Below are positions 9,533-21,723 of a stretch of 64,000 nt of DNA, piece after piece. Made by a program: the position numbers and the translations under genes. This DNA comes from Mesostigma viride (lineage: Eukaryota; Streptophyta; Mesostigmatophyceae; Mesostigmatales; Mesostigmataceae), in NCBI GenBank assembly GCA_009746045.1, contig RPFO01000022.1, forward strand, positions 624,036 to 688,035, written 5' to 3'. Numbering within the stretch: the stretch's first letter is position 1; each line of letters begins with the position of its first letter. Below the pieces are notes generated by a model. It did not search any database, was not told the DNA's origin, and saw only the letters and a program-made list of their open reading frames with translations.

Positions 9533-12127
9533 TCAGTGCCGAGGATAACCGACTGGGCGCACGACCGGATACCCCGACGGCCCCGCGCCCCCCCCCGGGT
9601 TCATGAGCCGGTCTAGGACCACGTTGGGGTCAGGGACCGCGTCGGGTGCTTTCTGATTGGCCGCATTCACCTGGAGGATTACCTGGCGCACGTGGTCCCT
9701 GGGGAACCCCATCGCCGCAATGTCCTCCACCACCCTGTCCATGGTGACAGGGCCCCCACCGCTGGGCCCCCCACCCGGTGGGGGCCGGCCCGCAACAGGC
9801 ATTGCGTGGACCACATTTGAGGGTAGCGCCAGATGGGCGGGTGGCGGTTGGTTGTACATGGGGTAGGAGGGAGGGCCAGCACTGGGCGCCGCGGTGGGCC
9901 GGACCACCGGGTAGTACTGCACAGGGGGCTGAGAGGGGCCGGCGGCTCCCGGCGCACCGTACGGCACCACCGCCGCCTGAGGCTCGTACATGCCTTGTGG
10001 CTGTGCCGTAGGAGGCGGGGGTTGGGACGGTAGCTGAGCCGGCATGCCCTGGGGCGGAGGGGGGTAGGGAGTCTGTTGCAGTTGCTGCTGCTGTTGTTGT
10101 GGTGGCTGTTGCTGGGGGGGCACCTGGCCAATTGGCATCGCGACTCCTGGCGGGTACGCGACCGGCCCAGCCGGCTGGAACTGTGGCGGTGGCATTGCCT
10201 GGGGGGGACCTGCTTGCACCGGGGGCTGCACCTGCGCCTGTGGTGCGGCCGCATAACTAGGCACGCTCGGGGATGCCTGCGCGACACCTGGCGGGGGCTG
10301 GTACAGGACACCTGTCGGCGATGCCTGCGCCCACTGGGCCCCTGCAGCGGCGGCATTAGGCGGTGCCTGCTGCTGCGGTGGCCGTGCTGCTACTGGCTGC
10401 GTTGTGGCAGGCTCGGCCGTAGGCAAGGGCGCCGCCACCGCCGTTGGGGCCTGAGGGGGCTGCGAGGCGGCACCGGCGGATGAGGTGGGGGCGGGCGTTG
10501 CGGGGGCAGCAGCCAGCGTTGCCTTGGCTAGCTCTGCTTGTGCCTCCAACAGCTCCTGCTTGTCCCGTAGCACCTGCACACCGCGCATGACCTGAGGGGG
10601 AAGGGCACGCGGCAACAGAATGTGGGTTATCATAAATGGGAGTTGGGATGGCGGGCGGGGGGGGGGGGGAGCGGTGTGACGTGGTAGCGATGTGTCGGTA
10701 GAAGGGAGAGATTGGGGCAGCCCACACAAGGGCACTGGAAGAGGGCACTCGTGAGGGTACTATGTGGCAGCATGCCTGCGACCACCCACAACGACACTAG
10801 TCAGTACTCAGTAACCAATAAAAGCGCATGAAATTCCCAGAGGCAGACCACACGTGCGCTCTTCATATGGTCGCGGAAGGCACCCTGATATGGCAGGCAC
10901 AAACAACGGGCACAGCACACCACAGCACACCACAGCACACCACAGCACACCACAGCACACCACAGCACAGCACACCACAGCGCAACATATCACAGCACAG
11001 CACAGCACATCACAGCACAGCACAGCAGAGAACTTCGCTGCCCTGGGCTGGAAAGTCCAAACATGGTAGGGCGTGCAAGTTTCACTGACAAAACCACGGT
11101 TGGCCCTATCATCCGACTATGGGATAAGCTGTTAGTCAAGAACTGATCACAATTGCCCACTCATGAGAAAGCCCAAGGAATGTAAAGAGACACAAACATG
11201 AAAGAGAGCCAACCCGCCGGAACTTACAGGAAGCCAGCACTGAAACATGAGACAAGCGTCAACGCCAAGTGTCACAACGGTTGGTCAGCTGTGTTGCTCC
11301 TACCGCCGCCTCACGTTTGCGTCCAATCCTAACGTAATTGACTGAAGGTGTAACGTATGACACTAGGTGTCAATAATTCTAGCACAAGGACACTGGCAAC
11401 CCCACGACGAGCCGCGGTCGCGCCACCTGGCACCCACCTCTCGCACCGAGCTCTCCATAGACCGCATGCGTGCCTCGGCCTGCTCCGCGCGCTCCTCGGC
11501 GGCCGCCTTCATCTCGCCAAGTGTCGCGTGGATGCGCTGCGCGACCGTCTCCAGGTGCTCCGTACGCTCCTGCAGGGACTCCACGGCGCGCGCGATCAGC
11601 TCCGCGTACTTCTTCATAGTCTGTTCCACCGCTGCGTGAAGCGCGCGGTCGCGCTCCTCCTCGCTGCGGCTCGGCTCCTGTCGAGGCCGGCGCGGCGAGA
11701 CAAGCGGCACCGTCAGCTTTCTTCGAAGTTGTGCTCGAGCACTTTGCCAACACATGTGCTGTCGTGCCAGCGCTTACAACCTATAAGAAAACAGTAAGCT
11801 GGACACAGGGCAGAAATTCACAGAATTTTAATGACGTAGAAAGGAAGGAGAGCAACTGCATAGAGCGCATACCGCAGATCCATGGGAGTCTCGATGCCCA
11901 GTGGCCGCGAAAAGAGGCTCTCCACCATCTGTCTCGGAAACTGGCGGGGGCTGGGTTGAGGAATACCCATACTTGCGAGAATTCATGTCCGGCCCTTTCG
12001 GTGGCGCAACCTGAGGCTGTCCCCCGGGCCGGTTGACGGTGGTGGTTGGCTTAAGGAGGTCATAGAACGCTTCCCCAGGATCCGCTGGCCGCGGAGTTGG
12101 AACGGGCTTGCGAGACGGCGGCTCCAT
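9533..12127 (-). CDS. DUF1421 (UBA-like) plant-type protein, three exons
   Basis: Three exons on the minus strand join in phase 0: 12,127-11,873 (ATG at 12,127), about 11,758-11,438, and 10,591-9,533, giving about 544 residues. Donors are GTATGC and GTGGGT. The acceptor before GTCATGCG at 10,591 is clear; the one at 11,758 is less certain because several AGs compete. Exon 2 encodes a long coiled coil (MKKYAELIARAVESL onward). Exon 3 opens with GVQVLRDKQELLEAQAELAK, then has about 250 residues rich in Pro, Gln and Ala, and ends with a UBA-like helix bundle (VVEDIAAMGFPRDHVRQVI ... VLDRL). That order, coiled coil then disordered P/Q region then C-terminal UBA-like domain, matches the plant DUF1421 family. 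No catalytic function is known; a ubiquitin- or RNP-related scaffold role is inference. It is transcribed away from the AAE gene, whose start lies 631 bp off. Confidence 0.8.
10911..11029. repeat. CACAGCACAC microsatellite in DUF1421 intron 2
   Basis: About a dozen units of CACAGCAC(AC) with slight variation lie inside the intron between exons 2 and 3 of the DUF1421 gene (10,592-11,437). Open frames running through it are repeat artefacts. Confidence 0.85.
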
Positions 12128-12758
12128 CTGCACTAAGGCTTCCAAATTACTTCAATTCAGGCAGAACGATTCTGAGTGTTATTGTTGTGCAGCTAGCGCC
12201 CGCTAAACAGGGCGCATAGCACAACGGGCACCACTAGAAACTATCTATCTCGCTTGATTCAAAGGCAAAATAAGCGGCCGCGGCCTGTATGAAGCTTGCT
12301 ATATTACTGCGATGGTAACTCACTAATAGAAGATGCCATGCACACAGCCTGCCTGCCTTTGCTGCTTGTAAAGATGCAGAGTGGATGCTTGTCGTGCTCG
12401 ACAACGTCGCAATCATTTCCTCGCGAGCATCGCGTGATATGCACCATTGTACACGCGTCCCCATCGCACAGGCTGCTCAGGCGGGCCACCTTCAGCTGGA
12501 AACCTCGACGTAAGCTCCTGCTGGGCGCTAAGAGCAGGTGCATGGGTGGGAATGGCCTTATGCTGCCAACGGTTATTACATGACACGAGGCTCGCCGATT
12601 TTTTTCGCGGGACTTCAACGCGGAGGTCGGTCCAGATTCCAGCTGAGCTGCGTCAACAGTATTTCTAAAGAGCGATGGTGCAGATTTCTTCCCTCGGGTA
12701 ATCAAAGGATTAAGCCAACAACTACGAGTATGAGCTGACGGAGTTTCAAGTGGCTAAT
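12128..12758. promoter_or_regulatory. Shared upstream region of a divergent gene pair
   Basis: These 631 bp separate the start codons of the DUF1421 gene (minus) and the AAE17/18-like gene (plus), so they must contain both promoters and 5' leaders. No TATA box at a standard distance stands out. Open frames in it (for example the minus-strand frame at 12,304-12,705) show no domain and are not called. Confidence 0.5.
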
Positions 12759-15700
12759 ATGGAGGTTCGGGACATATTTGAGATGAAGCTAAACGATATC
12801 GAGGCAGCAATTGGCGGGCCCGGAGATGCTGCAAGGCAAACATGGCAAAAGCTACAGCGGGTGTTGTCCCAAAGTCGGGCGGTAGCACAGGACCGTCCAG
12901 GACTTTGGCGAAAAATTTCAAAGGAAATTCTTCAGCCGAGCCTACCCTGGAAGTTGCACGAGAGTCTTTACCGCGCAACTTACCGGCATTGGGACACCTT
13001 TCCTGCACCTGTTTGGGTGCCGACGCCAGAAGGTGCCGCAGCCACGAACTTGGGGAGATTCATGAGCACCTTCGAGGGGGATTTTATGTGGGATAGCTTT
13101 CGACGCGGGGATCCGTGCTTGGACTTCCCCTTGCTGCAGCGCATTTCAGGTATCACCGCGATGCGCCTACCAGAACTGCGTGCCACTTACGTCAGCATTT
13201 GCCCATGTGTGCCGCCATACCTGCAGTGCGAATCCCAGGCGATTCTGCAGAAAAATCTATATACTTTCTGCAGATAAATACTTTCTCCTTCCCTGGGTGT
13301 GTGGGGAGTGGCTACACCTACTCTCAGACGCCCCCACTTGCCTCTGACATTGGAGGGCCTTGAGCTCTGGAGACCTTTTGTAATGTCCTCTTGCCTCCCA
13401 GCCCGCATGACTGCGTCTTCTCTATGACAGCCAAACAATCCTCAAGGCGCACTGTATGCAATGCCTCGTTGTGGTCCTAGTTCACCCCCACGCACCACCG
13501 CTGTGGCCCCACTTCACTCTCCCGCTACGTATCCCCATCTCCCGAACCGAGCCCCTCCCAAGCATGGGCATTCTTTTCTCCCCTTCATTGGCATGTTGCT
13601 GGCCCTCGTATGTATGGTATGTCCACATGACTAGTTGACTGGTATGTCCACAAGACTATTTGGCTGGTATGTCCACATGGCTAATTAAGTGACAGCGCCA
13701 TGACGTCACTCGTGCCTCGCTTGCCAGCCTAGCACAATTTCTGCATTGTTTCTGGTAAATAGCCTGCCACCCCCGGCACGCAAGCGAGCAACTGCACCGC
13801 GACATCACCCACCCATCCACGCTCCATCCGGTTGGACTGGTCACCTGTCCAGCCACCCGTGTAGCCCACTGCCGTCTCCAGCATCTCCCCTGTCACCAGA
13901 GTAGCAGGCAAGTGCATGCGTGTTTATGGAGGAGGGCATCGGTTACCGCGCGAGTGTCGAGCATCGATGCCTGGGTCCCATGCACAAAAGAGGCGCACAG
14001 GCAGACCTGTCCCGTGCTCCGATGCGTGTGCTTTCTGCTTCTTGGTTTTTATGATAGTAGTACTTTTTTTTCTTTTAATACTCTTTTTCAAAAATAGTAT
14101 CTTCAAATTTCTGGCAAGGGTAATGTTTCCTGTGTTCCTAGATCCTGGCTTGCTGACTGCCCTCTGGCGAGCCTAGTGTTCCCTATATCTTGGCATAGAG
14201 TTAGCATTCCTTATCTCTTGTCATAATGTCTTGGGTGACTCCTTGGACAGCTTGACGAGCTAACCCTGTGATGGCATGTCTGCTGACACCCGGCACGGGC
14301 CAATGGGTTTGCTAATGGCTTGCATCTGCCATAATGACTGCCGCCCCCCTGGCCCCCCCGCCCCCCTGGCCCCCCCATTACCCAACCCCTACCAACACCC
14401 CCTTCCGCCCCACCCTCCCCCAGTGGACAACCCCGAGGTCTTCTGGCCGCCGGTGCTGCGTACTCTGGGCCTTCACTTCCACCACCCCCCTCGCTGCATG
14501 GTGGACACGAGCGCTGGTGTGGAGGACGCGCGCTGGCTGCCGGGCGCGACGCTTAACATAGCCGAGTGCTGCTTCAGGGGACGTGACCCAGATTCGCTGG
14601 CGATCGTTTACGCGACTGAGCCGGGGGCCTCGAGGAAGAGACCAAGCCTACCTCCGGCACACCCCGGTGGGGCGGAGGCCCCCCATGGTGTGATTGCTGG
14701 TAGCGCTGGTGCTGGGGTCGCCAGTAATGGTAATGCTGGCAAGATGGTTGACGATGCCAGCCGGGGCGGCCATGCTGTCCATGGAACATCATCATCATCA
14801 TCATCATCATCATCAGTGATATCGTCGACATCATCAGCAGGCGGGGTGAATGTCCGGGGCATTACAGTGGGGGAGCTGCGTGCGCAGTGCGAGCGTGTGG
14901 CCGCTGGCCTGGCCACCCTGGGCCTGCACCCAGGGGACGCGGTCGCCATCGACATGCCCATGACCGCGGTCTCTGTGGCAGCCTATCTGGGCACCATCCT
15001 GGCGGGCATGGTGGTGGTCTCGATCGCGGACAGTTTTGCGGCGGACGCGATATCCTCGCGGCTGCGCATTGCGGGCGCGCGCGCGGTGTTCACGCAGGAC
15101 GTGATCGTGCGGGGGGGAGCCCTCCTCCCCCTGTACGCACGCGTGGTGGAGGCGCAGGCGCCGATGGCCATCGTCATCCCGGGGGTCCCTGAGGTAGGCC
15201 CCCACGATCGCGTGTGTCTGTTTGAGGTGGATGTCGGGCGCACTCGTCATCGAGTAGCTCCCCCTGCGGTCAGTCCTGGGCTTGTTGGAGGGCGTGTTGG
15301 AGAAACCCGGCTCTGGGAGCGAGCCCATGATAGCAAGGACAATGGTTGCTTGGGGTACGCATTTGGGGGTGGGGTGGGGGTGAGGGCTCTTGGGAAATGG
15401 GCGCCCCCTGTGGCCCACTCATAAAAGCGTGGCTGTGTGAATATAGTTTACAGTGGACCGGCAGATATAACGAAAGTTTTTTTTTCCGATGGGGGAGATA
15501 AGAAGATGGTGACATCATCATTGTTGAGGCATGTTGGGGCATAACATTAGCTGGACTTGTTCTGGCCATTCCTTATCGTGTATGTCCCAGGAGGGGCAGG
15601 GCTGCAGTGCTCTAGTGGAGGAGTCGGGGTCCAGCAGTTGTTTGTTTGTCCGGTCGCTCTGTCGGGTTACCCTGACTGACTTGTGTTTTGTTGGATTCAA

Positions 15701-18700
15701 ACGTTGCGCGTAGCATTCTCACACAAGCACAATGCAATTGTTAGCATAAGGGATGGCTTCCATGCCCCCGCGCGTGCCTTGAGAGCCCTTCTACTTTCCT
15801 TTGCGTTTCGCAACGCACCTGCTGCGGGCGTGCAGAGACATCAAGCATGGACATAGAATGCAGTATGTTTTGAAATTTTCCCTTAAGATCATTACATCGG
15901 TGTGCTACTGTCGTGTGATGCATTATCATACTAGTCCCTGTGCCGCCTGTTGCATGGCCGTGCATCTGTCACCGTATGACTGTCACTGCGCTTTTTGCCC
16001 TGCCGGCGATTTATGCCGGGCACGCTTATGGTGTGTCGTTGCAGATGACGACTTATGCTGCTGGTCGGGTGGTACCAATCTGACCCTGCCACCTGTCTGC
16101 TGTGAACTGCCCTTCCCCCCCCCCCTGATATCAACAACAGCAAGAGGTTGCCTTGTTGCGGGAGCAGGACGTCACCTGGAGCTGCTTCCTGAGCCGAGCG
16201 GAACAGGCGCTGGCGACTCTGGCGATGGCCCCGCCATCGTCGCCATCACCATCACCGTCACCATCACCATCCACACCGCCAATGGCTGGCTCACGAGGCG
16301 AGGGCGGCTCGTCGTTGGCCGCGGTGGCGGTCCCCTCCCACGCACTGTGCAACATCCTGTTCTCCTCTGGCACGACGGGAGAGCCCAAGGCCATCCCCTG
16401 GACCCACGTGACCCCGATCCGGTGAGGGCTGTGCCACAGAGAGCGGTTCGAGAGGGCCCCCAGGACGTGGGGCCGAGAAAAAAACGAGGCTTGGGGCTGT
16501 ATGCTCTGTGCTTGGGGGGGGGGGAAGGGGAGGGCGGCGGCGAGGGAGGGAGGGGAGAAGAAGAGGGGTGAACGAATGGGGCAGAGTCTAGGTGAAATTT
16601 CGCAGCTGGTGTGATGCAACTGTGGGAGTGAGGGCGTTCTAGGCCTGCTTTGCCTGGATTCTGCATTCAGTCTATAACAATTCATACAGTCTATAAAATA
16701 AGCCACGTTCCTGCTTACGAGTTCATTGGTGCAACCACTGGCTGGCACACAGCAGGCTGCTGGGTGGGGCACCGCCCTATCTGCCCTTCTCTGCCACCTG
16801 CCATGACTTCCCATTTGCATCCCTAATGAAAACTATGCAAGGGTTGGGTGCTCGCCCGTTTCGCTCACCTCCGATTCCCCCCCTCCCACCCCCCCCATGA
16901 CCGTGCCCCGTGCCTACTCCACAGCAATTGATGGCCATCGCCCGCCACTGATAATGATTATCGTCAGTATTGTGTTGGCCATCGCCACCACGGATACAGA
17001 TCATCCTGGTTTGAATATTGGAGTTACAACTGTATCGAATCCACCAACGGAGTTATGGAAACCAACGGAGTTATGTTACAATTCAATTCAATTCAACTGT
17101 ATCGAATCATGCGCACATCACACTGGGTATATCCCAGGACCACGCCACGATGCTGCGTTGGCCACGCACTTCATCGTTTGTCTCTATTGCTGTCCATATA
17201 ATGTGAGGATAGCATTTATATTTAACGTCTTTATCTGGTCACATTTTCAGTCTCCCTCGTAGCTAGCATTCATTGTGTTGCTTGTCTGCCTGACCCTCTG
17301 CCCGCCTGTTGAACCCCCATGCTACCCCCCCATTTGCGAATTTCCACTGTCACCCCCCCCCCCCGCCCCCAGATGCGCGGTGGATGCGTGGGCGCACCAG
17401 GACGTGCGGCGCGGCGACATCGTCTGCTGGCCCACCAACCTGGGCTGGATGATGGGCCCCTGGCTGGTCTTCGCGGCGCTGCTGAACAACGCCACCATCG
17501 CGCTCTACGAGGGGTCCCCCCTGGGCGCCGACTTTGGTCGCTTTGTGCAGGTGGCGCGCGTGACCATGCTGGGCCTCGTCCCCTCGATCGTGAAAGCGTG
17601 GCGCGCCAGCGGCTGCATGGCCGGCGTCGACTGGTCGGCGATACGGTGCTTCAGCTCCTCGGGCGAGTCGTCCAACCCGGGAGAGTACCTGTGGCTGTCG
17701 TCACTTGCCGGGTATGCTCGCACACGGTACCCACACTCAGCTTTTCCTCTCAGGAAGGATGGGGGGGGGTCGATCGTAGGAGCTTTGCCGTCACGATGAG
17801 TTGTCACGCAGCCTGCGCCAACCAATGGTAATTGATGCCCGATCGATGCAATCGCCCCGTGTATAAGAGACCTTGCATCGTTCCCACCCCATACCCTGGC
17901 GGGCGCACGGCCTGGGTATGTTGTCGACCAGGGGAATCATGCTTGCAGTACTGTGCTGCAGTAAAGGCCAATGCGGTCGCTCCAGACAACTTGACCCTGC
18001 GTGGGCTGGTTGCGCCACCAGCAACCCCTACTCCTGCCCTTAAGGTGAATGTCGGTACCAGCATTGGCTGGGCGACATCTTCCGGTATCCGTTCCCGGCA
18101 GAATATACAATCAAGCAGCAATGTGGGCATGGGCCGCTAAATGTTTGGGAATGTGGGCATGGACCGCTAAATGTTTGTTACAGGATATCTAGTTCAATAA
18201 GATGCAGAGCGTGCGTCCTTTTGATGTGCAATGGCCGCTGTGTAGGCCGAATGGCGGGGAGATGTGGCTGCCATCTCACCACACGTCACCTCCCCCTCTC
18301 CCCCCCCTTCCTACCCCCACCGTCCCTCATTAGTGGAATAGCACGTGATGCTTGATGATTTGAATCTGCGCCTGTGTGCGTGACTATCTGCGTGTGTGTG
18401 CCCCCACACGGGCAGGTACAAGCCCGTCATCGAGTACTGTGGGGGAACCGAGATCGGGGGCGGCTTCCTGTGTGGGAGCCTCTTGCAGCCACAGGCACCC
18501 TCCCACTTCTCCACGCCCACGCTCGGCGCCCGGCTCGTCATCCTCGACGACAACGGGGCCATCATCGGGGGGTCCTATGGCCATGACCAGCGAGCGGGGG
18601 GCAGCGGTGCCGCCGCTGCCCGCGTACCCTGCCAGGGCCCCTGCGCGATCGTGCCCCCCATGCTGGGCCTGTCGACGTTGCTGCTGAACGCGAGCCACCA

Positions 18701-19304
18701 CGAGGTGTACTTTGAGGGCATGCCTCGGCTGCCAGAATCGGGGACGCCGCTGCGGCGGCATGGCGACGAGGTTGAGCTCGTGGCTGGTGGGTACTACCTG
18801 GCGCATGGCCGCGTGGACGACACGATGAACCTGGGGGGGATCAAGGTGAGCTCGATCGAGATCGAGCGCATCTGCAACGCCGAGGCGCCGGAGCTCGTGT
18901 TGGAGACGGCAGCGATTGGGGTGCCCCCTGCAGGGGGTGGCCCAGAGGAGCTCGTGATTGTCGCCGTGCTGCGTGACCAGGGCGCCATGCACGCGCAGGC
19001 GGCACTGACGTCCGCCACGCTGCGGGCCAGCACGGCTGGGCTCTCAGGGATGAGTGGTGGAGGGCCGGCGGCCATGCAGGGCGTGTCACCAGAGGACGCG
19101 GGGTTGGCCCTCCAGGCGGGGGTGAATGCTGCGGGTGTTGCGGCGGAGCTGCAGCTGCGGTTCCAGAAGGCGATCAAGGGGAAGCTGAACCCCCTTTTCC
19201 GGGTGTCACGCGTGGTGCTTGCGGAGTCGCTGCCAAGGACCGCGTCTAACAAGGTCATGCGGCGGGTACTGCGGAAACAGCATGCCATGGTCGCACCTTT
19301 GTGA
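12759..19304 (+). CDS. AAE17/18: Acyl-activating enzyme, AAE17/AAE18-like (ANL superfamily), five exons
   Basis: Five exons join without a frame break: 12,759-13,149, 14,424-15,193, 16,141-16,421, 17,373-17,711 and 18,416-19,304, all with GT-AG borders, encoding about 889 residues. Exon 1 gives the family N-terminus ([16 protein letters not shown]). Exon 2 has [35 protein letters not shown] and SIADSFA. Exon 3 carries the AMP-binding P-loop motif ([17 protein letters not shown]). Exon 4 has [11 protein letters not shown]. Exon 5 has [11 protein letters not shown], the hinge/adenylate region RRHGDEVEL with [21 protein letters not shown], and the A10-type lysine end [15 protein letters not shown]. 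Such enzymes activate carboxylates to acyl-adenylates and then CoA thioesters; plant members are peroxisomal. The protein ends HAMVAPL, so a C-terminal PTS1 signal is not evident. It is about 160 residues longer than plant relatives because of a Ser run coded by ATC/TCA repeats near 14,790-14,815 and a Ser-Pro run near 16,237-16,275. The start is the first ATG in the open frame. Confidence 0.88.
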
Positions 19305-19312
19305 TGTGTTAT

Positions 19313-19317
19313 TGTAA
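19313..19317 (+). promoter_or_regulatory. Possible TGTAA polyadenylation signal
   Basis: TGTAA, the usual green-algal polyadenylation signal, lies 9 bp after the AAE stop codon. That is unusually close, so a later site may be the one used. Confidence 0.3.
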
Positions 19318-19800
19318 CAGTGTCATTCCTGAGCCTCGATTGGGAGAGTCACGGGGTACAAGGGGGAAATCATAATGTTCTTGCAAAAGTTTGTCGTACA
19401 TGCTGACTTCTGATCGCGCCGGTAAAAGCCACCTGCATGTGACTTATATCGAACATTAAAATAAGTCCACAGACAGCATTTAGTTTATTAATATTAAGTG
19501 AGACAACTATTCCTGGACGCATGGCAATTCAACGCCGTGGAAGGACTAGGGTAGTTTTCTGAGAGGAAAGTCTATGACACAAGGACTAGTTGTACAAGGG
19601 CTTCTCTGCTGCTCGACATAATACAAGAAGCTGCGGCAGCAGCCTACATCTTAATGGTGTGTACTTTTTTCCATGCTAGCGCTAGAGCTGCATACCCCTG
19701 AAGGAGGTGTATTTTGCGTGGTCTGCTTGCTTTGGTACTTAAGCTGCATGAATTGGGGCCACCACCTGCTTACCCCCCGTCCGTGGGCGCAGGGAGAAGT
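19318..19800. other. 3' flank of AAE gene, no gene seen
   Basis: AT-rich sequence with no supported coding frame. It carries the 3' untranslated part of the AAE transcript and ends near the 5'-truncation point of the LINE copy. Confidence 0.5.
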
Positions 19801-21711
19801 GGTCAGAGGATGGCATACGCCGCGATGCAATCAGGTCTGCCTTCGTGGACGCACAACCTTTGATGTACCTGGATACAGATCGCGGTGTAGATCTCACGCC
19901 ACCCTACGAACTGTTCATGCGATCGGTGGAGCTTGGGTCTAAGCTTCTCCCCGAGCCACCCCGCGCCCGACCAGCCCCGCTCTACCTGCGCGACGCCCGG
20001 GTGGTTGCCGCCCGGCTGGCGCTATAGCGCAGGCCCGCCGCCGCGGGGAGGACCTGTACCCGTACCAGGAACGGCTTACTCAAGCATATACTGCCGCACA
20101 TGCGGAGGAGGTGGAGACACTTGCCGCCGAAATCAATCGGCACACGGCCGCCAACCAGCACAAGGCAGCCTGGCGCTCTCTCGACCGTCTCACCGGACGG
20201 CGGGAAACGCAACGGGCTGACATCCCAGGCACCCCAAGTGAACGCCTTGAGATTTGGTTCAGCTCCCAGGCCAAATTATCGGGGGGCCCTGGCCCGCCCC
20301 CCCCGCTTGACCCCGCTGCAGCTGCACGCCCTGCGGCGAGCCGAGGCGGCCCCATTGAGCCCCCGCAGGCCCCCACCAGTGAGACGGACTACCTGGTCCC
20401 ACAGCTCTCCGGCCCCCTGGTGGGCGGCCCCCACGACGAGTGGACTCCCCAGGAATGGGCTGCTGCCATCTCCACCCTCCGCAATGATGCTGCCATGGGA
20501 GTGGACAATATTTCACCGGAGGTGGTTAAGATGCCTGAGCTTGAGCCTTTCCTCCGCCGGGGGTGTTTGCAACCGGATTCTACGAGATGGCCTCCCCCCG
20601 CCGACGTATTGGAAGGCCGCTGTCCGGGTCATGCTCTACAAGGGCAACCTTGGGGTCCGCCGCGGATACCGGCAACTACACCGTACCGCGGCGTATGCCT
20701 CCAAAGCTGCGTGCTGAAAGTCTTCATGCGTCTCCTGCTGAACCGCATGCGTGCCAGCCTCGATCCCCACCTAGGTGAGTCCCAGATGGGCTTCCGTGTT
20801 GGTCGCAACTGTGTTATGGTCACCATTACCGCGCGCCGCCTGATCGAGGAAGTGGGCCGCCTGCCCCCCGGCCTCTTGCCATTGCTATTGATCTTTGTGG
20901 ATTACACCAAGGCATTCGATACGGTTATATGGGACGCCCTGTGGGTGGTCCTTCACCTGTTCCGTGTCCCATCGTACGTCGTTGAGATCATCCGCCAGTT
21001 CTATGAAGGGTCCCAAGCCCAGGTCCGTACCACCGACGGCGTCACTCCGGCGTTCCCCCTCCTGCACACCGGGTTGTGGCAGGGCTCAGTGTGTGCTCTC
21101 CCCATATCTTTTCATAATTATGGTGGACTATGTTATGCGGCGTGCACAAGCCCGCTTCGCCCGGGTGGAGGGGCGCCCGCCGGGGATCGAGGTCACGGAG
21201 TACGCCAGCTACAGCGGGGTTGACCCACCCTACCGCCTGAGCGATCTGATCTACGCTGATGACACGACACTCGTGGAAACCCCGGAGTCAGCCCAACTCT
21301 GGCTAGACAGCTTATCACTGGAAGCGCGGGCGGTGGGGCTTATGATCAGCAAGAAAACGGAGGTCATGGCCATCGGCTTCCCTGCTGGGATATAGCCCCA
21401 CCCACCCTCCTCTTGCTGGACGGCAGCCCCGTCCCCCCGGCGACTCGCTTCAAGCTCCTTGGCAGCTGGCTTCCCTCCACAGCCGACGGCATCAACACCC
21501 GCATTGGCCAGGACTGGGCGGCCCTCCGCCGCCTCGACAGGTTCTGGACCTGCCGATACCTGAGTGAGCGACGCAAGCGCATTCTGTTCAAGGCCCTTGT
21601 CCTCAGCATCCTCCTTTATCAAAGAGACAACCAGCGCAGGCCAGAAATCCTCCTTTATGGCTGCGAGGCGTGGATCCTGGACCAGGCGCTGAGCCAGCAG
21701 CTTGACGGCAC

Positions 21712-21723
21712 CGTCACTCGAAT
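21712..21723 (+). repeat. Target-site duplication, left copy (12 bp)
   Basis: CGTCACTCGAAT here recurs exactly at 23,704-23,715 and flanks the inserted ORF1-only element. Confidence 0.9.

Noticed and set aside
10828-11088. Short frames rich in His, Thr and Gln, or in Cys and Val
   Set aside because: Translations of the CACAGCAC microsatellite within an intron.
12304-12705. 133-residue minus-strand frame in the shared promoter region
   Set aside because: No domain, no neighbour logic, and biased composition; most likely chance.
14834-15418. 194-residue open frame on the minus strand
   Set aside because: Antisense of AAE exon 2, whose plus-strand frame shows clear family motifs.
16131-16820. 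229-residue open frame on the minus strand
   Set aside because: Antisense of AAE exon 3 and intron; Asp/Gly runs come from the simple repeat.
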